A DNA stretch of 64,000 nucleotides from assembly GCA_021234155.1 (NCBI GenBank), contig JAJEKV010000023.1:10303141-10367140 (forward strand), written 5' to 3'. Of the stretch, positions 59,928 through 64,000 are shown piece by piece (position 1 is the stretch's first letter; each line of letters opens with the position of its first letter). This DNA comes from Isoetes taiwanensis (Eukaryota; Streptophyta; Lycopodiopsida; Isoetales; Isoetaceae). The translations under genes and the position numbers were made by a program. Below the pieces are notes generated by a model that was not told the origin of the DNA, did no database searches, and worked only from the letters and a program-made list of their open reading frames with translations.

Positions 59928-61508
59928 TGTGACGTTCCAAGTATTTATACGGTGTACGTATAAATATTGAACCCGTCACTCGGTATAGGTACGCCACCCG
60001 GGGTATGATAACCTAGGGGGTTGGCCACAATGGATTTAATTAGCTATGTTAACCAGATTATAAAGGATAATTATCTAAAGACATGTGATTAAGTCAATCC
60101 ATAGTAGGAAGGCGCCATTTGGCATGACCCGGGTGGCTAGCATGAGGATTGCTAAACTAGGCCACCAAAGGGAAGCGCCATCCTCATATCAGCCCAATTT
60201 CGACCCAGCAAAGCGCCAGGAGCAGCTGAGCGCTCAGGAAGCAGTTGCTGTTCGTCCCCAGATCGCCAAGATACCCTCTACCTGTCGCTGCTACCCCAGT
60301 ACAGCACCATGGAAGCACCCCTTGACAACGGGTCCAGCCGAAACTCTGGTTAGTGGTAGTTAACTTGCAAATTGTAGAATAATACTCTAGTATTCTTTTC
60401 TGGTTGGTTTTGGGTGAGATTAACCCTTCTTTGGTAATTAGGAATACTTTTCAATTATGAATGATGCTCTGTATGGAATGGTCGATGTCTCTATGAGTTA
60501 GTTTAGTAGTTTCTCGTAAACAGGGATTAACAGGGGGGTAGAGGCCTCTGAGCTTGAGTATAGAATGCTCCTAGTAGTCCTTTAACACCCTACTAGTTTC
60601 GGCCTGTGCGCAAGAGCCCACCGGGTCATAGACGCTATGGTCTGGCTTAGCACCAGACAAGGGACACAGTGGTGAAGTAGGGGGTGGGGTCTTGCACGAG
60701 CATAAAAGGCTCCTGAGACTCCTACAGTGGGCTAGGCCTGATAGCCGGTCACGTGGAGGGCCGGGTATGGGTCTGACACTCCCTGGGTGTAGTGGTGTGA
60801 CCCGTATGGGGCACCATGCACTTTGAGTAGAATTAGGGTGAGTAAGTCGGGTACGGATGCGGGGGTCGCTGATGCGGCACGTATTCTCTAGCTCACCCAC
60901 AACACCACTGTGATCCTGGAAGGGGACGCCTCCCCGACCTGCCTCATCGGACCAGGTGTCATGAACCTGGAGTAGACTCAAAGGGTGATCCCTGGAGTCT
61001 GCGTCTCCGGAAGGCTATAGCGAAGCCATAGCGTGAATCGACCCATCTGCAAAGTGTGCACAGGAGGGGCGGATGGAGTGGACAACCCTAGCCGATGTTC
61101 TATGCCAGCCAACGCCATGCCAAGATTCGGTCTGCTGATCTCCTGAGACCCAGCCGTCAGTCGCTCCCCACTAGAGTCTGAGCCGGGGTAGAACCTGGGC
61201 TTTTGGGTGTTTTCTTAGTTAGATGCATATTCTGTGTTGTTAGTATTTGGATGGATGCGCCACCCTTCGTGGTGGCCACTTATATATGATTTATGCTGTG
61301 TGCTAACCCTTGTATTCATGCTTCCGCGACGTAGGCGCCCATCGAAGGCGTGGGCCGAATGACCCCTCCGTGTCCTTCACCTGAGCGTCTCTACGTAGAC
61401 GGCCCGGGTTAGATGGAGGGCCCTGCTCGTGGCGCGATGGTCGCCATGGGAGGGGAAAGTCCCCGTATGTATACGGCCGGGGGTCGTATATATTCTGGGA
61501 GCGTCACA
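59928..61508 (+). mobile_element. 5' LTR of a large LTR retrotransposon
   Basis: The segment begins TGTGACG (59928-59934) and ends CGTCACA (61502-61508), perfect 7-bp inverted ends, and a primer-binding site follows after one base. That gives an LTR of 1581 bp. The sequence before it (CTCAA) would be the target duplication. The 3' LTR lies beyond the window, so LTR identity cannot be measured. Frames inside the LTR are not recognisable proteins. Confidence 0.85.
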
Positions 61509-61509
61509 G

Positions 61510-61522
61510 TGGTATCAGAGCC
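61510..61522 (+). promoter_or_regulatory. Primer-binding site (initiator Met-tRNA)
   Basis: TGGTATCAGAGCC lies one base after the LTR end. It is the classic plant retrotransposon PBS complementary to the 3' end of the initiator methionine tRNA. Confidence 0.92.
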
Positions 61523-62303
61523 GTGATTTCGGTTGCTCGAAATCATAGCACTGGCCAAACACTAACTCGTAGCACGGTAGTTAGGAGGAGGCTAAGTTAA
61601 TGTGTTGTTAGTCCTCTTTGTTGTTTGGTTCGGTGTTAGGTTAAATTAGGAAATTGTAGCTTTAAGAAGGATAGGGCGACTGGAGGGCCCAAGAATTGGA
61701 AGAATTGTAAATGTCAGTGGGTAGCTCAAATGACGGAGAAGTTGCATCCATCGGATCGGACATACTCGAATTACCCTAGAACGGTCGTCTCCAGGCGAAA
61801 AATGGTCAAGGGCAGGCCCGAAAACCAACTCGGGCGCCGCTTGCTTTTTGTCGTCTTGCAGTCACGGTAGAAGAGCCGAAAATGCAGTCGGCGCCCGACC
61901 GGTCAGACGGGAGTCAACGCGGGCCGCCAGGTCAACTCGGGCGCCGCTTGCTTTTCGACGACCCCCAGTCGAGGCGGGAGCACGTATAATGCAGTCGGCG
62001 CTCGACCGTATGCCTCGCGTATTTCCGCCGTATAATTATTTTTCTAATAATAAAATTAAAAAAAAAAGTTAATAGGAAAATTTTAAAATTTCAAAAGTTA
62101 ACTGGCCGTTTAAAATTTCTTCTTGTTATTTGTTCTGCCTTGCCTTCAGCACCTTCGACCGCCAGAGCCGCTGCCCGCCATCGCCACCGGACTTGACCTT
62201 GCTTCATCGCCCTTGTGTCTTGGGGAACCCTAGCGCCTCCCTTGCCGCCTTCTCCGTCACCAGTGCCTCACTGTCCGCCTTCCTAGACCTTATTGCCACA
62301 GCT
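61523..62303 (+). other. Retrotransposon leader with a 107-bp tandem duplication
   Basis: CAACTCGGGCGCCGCTTGCT occurs at 61826 and again at 61933, and the following sequence (AGTC.... GCAGTCGGCGC.CGACCG) also repeats, giving a period of 107 bp. GC-rich blocks alternate with an AT-rich stretch (62030-62100). No coding motif. Confidence 0.75.
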
Positions 62304-62957
62304 ATGGCGAATACCAAGAGCGCCCCGGACCCTTCTACTTTGAGCATAGTGGAGATTTATGCCATGATCGCCCGGTACATGGCTACAGACCCGGCCTTCA
62401 TTGACATACTCCTAGATGAGCTAGTAAACAGGTTTGAGAATAACGATAGGATCCCCTATCCTATCTATCATTTCTCAGAGCCATTCCTGATCCGGCTGAA
62501 TCTTCGCCAGCTCTCCTACACCATTGTCGAGCAACCTGACATGGTCATGATGCTCATTAAATTCTATCCTCCCGAACAGGAAGGGCATACCGAGGAGGAG
62601 GACATCAGGGCAGAAGCCGATCGTATCAGAGGCTTGGCCAAGGAAGACGACCATCGGGAGATTGAGCGGGCAGATACGGCGGCTAGGGGAAGAGAGTACA
62701 GGTACCTCGGGGACGGCTTTGCCGTCATCGATGGCAGGGCAATTGAGGTTCCCCCATACCGTTGGGACGAGGATAACCACAGTTTTATTTGGGGTGAAAT
62801 CCCCGATATCGCGATAGATTATCCGGACGCACCATACGTGATCGATATGGGTTTGCGGCCTCGGGGTACCAGCCGAGCTTCTTTGCCGGGCGCAAATTCA
62901 ACATTTTGCTCGATTCAGGAAGATCCGAGGAGAGTCCCGAGGAACGGAGAAGCTTGA
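62304..62957 (+). CDS. Unrecognised ORF in gag position
   Basis: From ATG 62304 (MANTKSAPDPSTLSIVEIYA) the frame runs 217 codons. Its centre is acidic and helical (MLIKFYPPEQEGHTEEEDIR, AEADRIRGLAKEDD) and it lies where gag is expected, 780 bp after the primer site. There is no zinc knuckle and no recognisable capsid motif. From about 62848 the other frame (GFAASGYQPSFFAGRKFNIL, then a basic RRRGIGRRPRTRQ tail to TGA 63047) looks more protein-like, so there is probably a frameshift. Gag identity rests on position only. Confidence 0.45.
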   Translation: MANTKSAPDPSTLSIVEIYAMIARYMATDPAFIDILLDELVNRFENNDRIPYPIYHFSEPFLIRLNLRQLSYTIVEQPDMVMMLIKFYPPEQEGHTEEEDIRAEADRIRGLAKEDDHREIERADTAARGREYRYLGDGFAVIDGRAIEVPPYRWDEDNHSFIWGEIPDIAIDYPDAPYVIDMGLRPRGTSRASLPGANSTFCSIQEDPRRVPRNGEA

Positions 62958-63109
62958 ACAGGAGGAGAGGGATCGGCAGACGGCCTCGAACCCGGCAGGA
63001 CGGAGGGGCAATCGGGGTGGGTCGGGCCCAACCTCTACGTAACATGTGACCATTAAGCACCGGAGGAAGGGTTTAGCCGAAAAGACCGCAAATCAATACA
63101 AGGAGAAAC

Positions 63110-63545
63110 TAAAGACCGCGCCGGGGCTTTTGGCAAGAATACCAGCCGGTCCGGAGACAAAGCCGGGTGGATAGCTCCCGACCGGTTGGGGCTAAGACGG
63201 TGCCAAAGACCGAAGGGCCGCCGCAAAACCCGCTCCACAAAGGAAACCTCCCATCGGCATCCGACCGGTACGTGGCCTTGCGGAAACCGCAAGTTCCGTG
63301 GTCTACACAAATTTCCGATACGAAGCTACCCTTCCGTGAGGCTGGTAACGAGATCGCGCAGCCAGCTCAAGACCGACCTCCTTTCCGCACCTTTGCAATT
63401 TTGGCACTCCAAGAGGCTGCTGAAGCCTACTTGGTGGCACTTTTCTATGGACGCCAATCTTTGCGCCGATCCACGCCAAGAGGGTAAACCATAATGCCTA
63501 AGGATTTAGCCCTCGCCCGCAGGATTCGGGGGGAGCAACCTTAGC
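63110..63545 (+). pseudogene. Broken histone H3 gene
   Basis: Histone H3 is recognisable across three frames. The tail region (GCCGCCGCAAAACC.CGCTCC near 63219) and HRHPTGT near 63256 come first. Then follow KLPFREAGNEIAQ (63323-63361), FAILALQEAAEAYLVALF (63393-63446), NLCA near 63458, IHAKRV near 63470 and IMPKDLALARRIRGEQP (63491-63541) before TAG. The alpha-N to C-terminal order of H3 is kept, with at least four indels, and no intron is seen. It sits 1.6-2.0 kb inside the LTR element. It cannot make a nucleosomal histone. The LALARRIRGE and VALF variants are consistent with drift. Confidence 0.85.
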
Positions 63546-63756
63546 ATATTTCATGGGCCCTCGATTGTAAAATATTTTTGGGTATTTAATAAAAACTTTT
63601 TGTTTTGTATTTAAAAACTTATTTATTTTGTGTTAATGCTGACGTCAGCCTAAATAAAAAGGAGTTAAAAGGACTTTTAAAGTTCATTTCAATTGTTTCT
63701 CTTCCTCTCTCCTCCCTTCTAGCCATGGCCGCCATCGACCTTGTCGCCCCGGTACC
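63546..63756. other. Short AT-rich spacer
   Basis: AT-rich run followed by a pyrimidine-rich tract (CTCTTCCTCTCTCCTCCC, about 63700) just before two nested ATGs. No gene. Confidence 0.5.
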
Positions 63757-64000
63757 ATGACGGAGAGCAATGGGATCCGCAGGTCCCTTTTCGACCGCTG
63801 CGGCCTTTGCTATGCCAGCCTAGATCTCCTTGCCAACATGCAAAGGCACCCAGATTACGCCCGGATTTTTGATTTCTACAGGAGGAGATGCTCCTCTCGT
63901 GTATTCCTCTTGGGGATCCTCCCCAACAGATCCGAGCGGGAGGTAGTCCGAGAGATGCTCGGGGGAGATACTCATGCATATGATGTCCTGAGGGGAAAGC
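63757..64000 (+). CDS. Open frame running off the window end
   Basis: From ATG 63757 an open frame continues 81 codons to the window edge (MTESNGIRRSLFDRCGLCYA, LLANMQRHPDYARIFDFYRR, RVFLLGILPNRSEREVVREM). An upstream ATG at 63725 gives only 11 codons in another frame. I do not recognise the family. The position suggests a further internal ORF of the LTR element. Confidence 0.45.
   Translation, partial: MTESNGIRRSLFDRCGLCYASLDLLANMQRHPDYARIFDFYRRRCSSRVFLLGILPNRSEREVVREMLGGDTHAYDVLRGK

Noticed and set aside
60571-60981. 136-codon minus-strand frame in the LTR
   Set aside because: It lies inside the LTR, has no motif, and GC-rich sequence there yields long frames by chance.

Overview
This window is nuclear DNA of a land plant. 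Two host genes support this. A minus-strand Puf6/APUM24-type pumilio gene (7543-12052) can be assembled into 17 phase-consistent exons, and a minus-strand bestrophin-like VCCN-type chloride channel gene (33684-35582) has four. The Ty3 polymerase remnant at 18822-21370 reads like the fungal/seed-free-plant chromovirus type rather than the usual angiosperm type, so a fern, lycophyte or bryophyte is my best guess (inference, low certainty).

Layout. 0-5 kb: a PPR-like 3' fragment, a tRNA-like SINE candidate and a multi-exon Ulp1-type (C48) cysteine protease of the kind plant transposons carry. 5.3-5.8 kb: a folded-back array of GGAAACCCTTCC units. 7.5-12.1 kb: the pumilio gene, with telo-box motifs upstream and three GC-AG introns. 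12.0-33 kb: a duplication landscape. Block B (pumilio 5' end plus upstream DNA, 12003-15040) recurs at 27155-29746, flanked on both sides by copies of a second block A (24389-27154 and 29747-32770). The block copies date the insertions between them: a LINE 3' end in B1 and a small TRIM-like LTR element in A1 each have an empty site in the sister copy. Between the blocks lie a poly(A)-tailed LINE fragment and a Ty3 pol remnant, probably in introns of an unrecognised gene. 33.7-40.5 kb: the channel gene, a GC-rich decayed LINE, and the first three exons of a gene with a GW.YS.FW start.

40.8-46.5 kb: a Helitron-like terminus, a minus LINE end, and a nearly intact two-ORF LINE whose ORF1 and ORF2 share one reading frame, broken only by four single stop codons. 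49.5-59.2 kb: a PPR fragment, then a decayed transposase-like gene of the 'DN.AGQNKN / GHTHD' type. That gene is cut by a LINE 3' scrap and by a complete 4.8 kb LINE with a 14-bp target duplication, a 26-A tail, an intact 1241-codon ORF2, no ORF1, and an extra 140-codon ORF after ORF2. Just downstream is an exon of a bacterial-type N4/N6 DNA methyltransferase C-terminal half. 59.9-64.0 kb: the 5' part of a large LTR retrotransposon (1581-bp LTR, initiator-Met primer site, an unrecognised ORF), with a broken histone H3 gene in its interior.

The host genes are unrelated housekeeping loci. The mobile DNA makes up most of the window and repeatedly lands in other mobile DNA. The strongest candidates for new biology are the ORF1-less LINE with a downstream ORF, the single-frame LINE, the conserved 3' stem-loop with pentanucleotide tails, and the methyltransferase-like exon beside a transposase-like gene.
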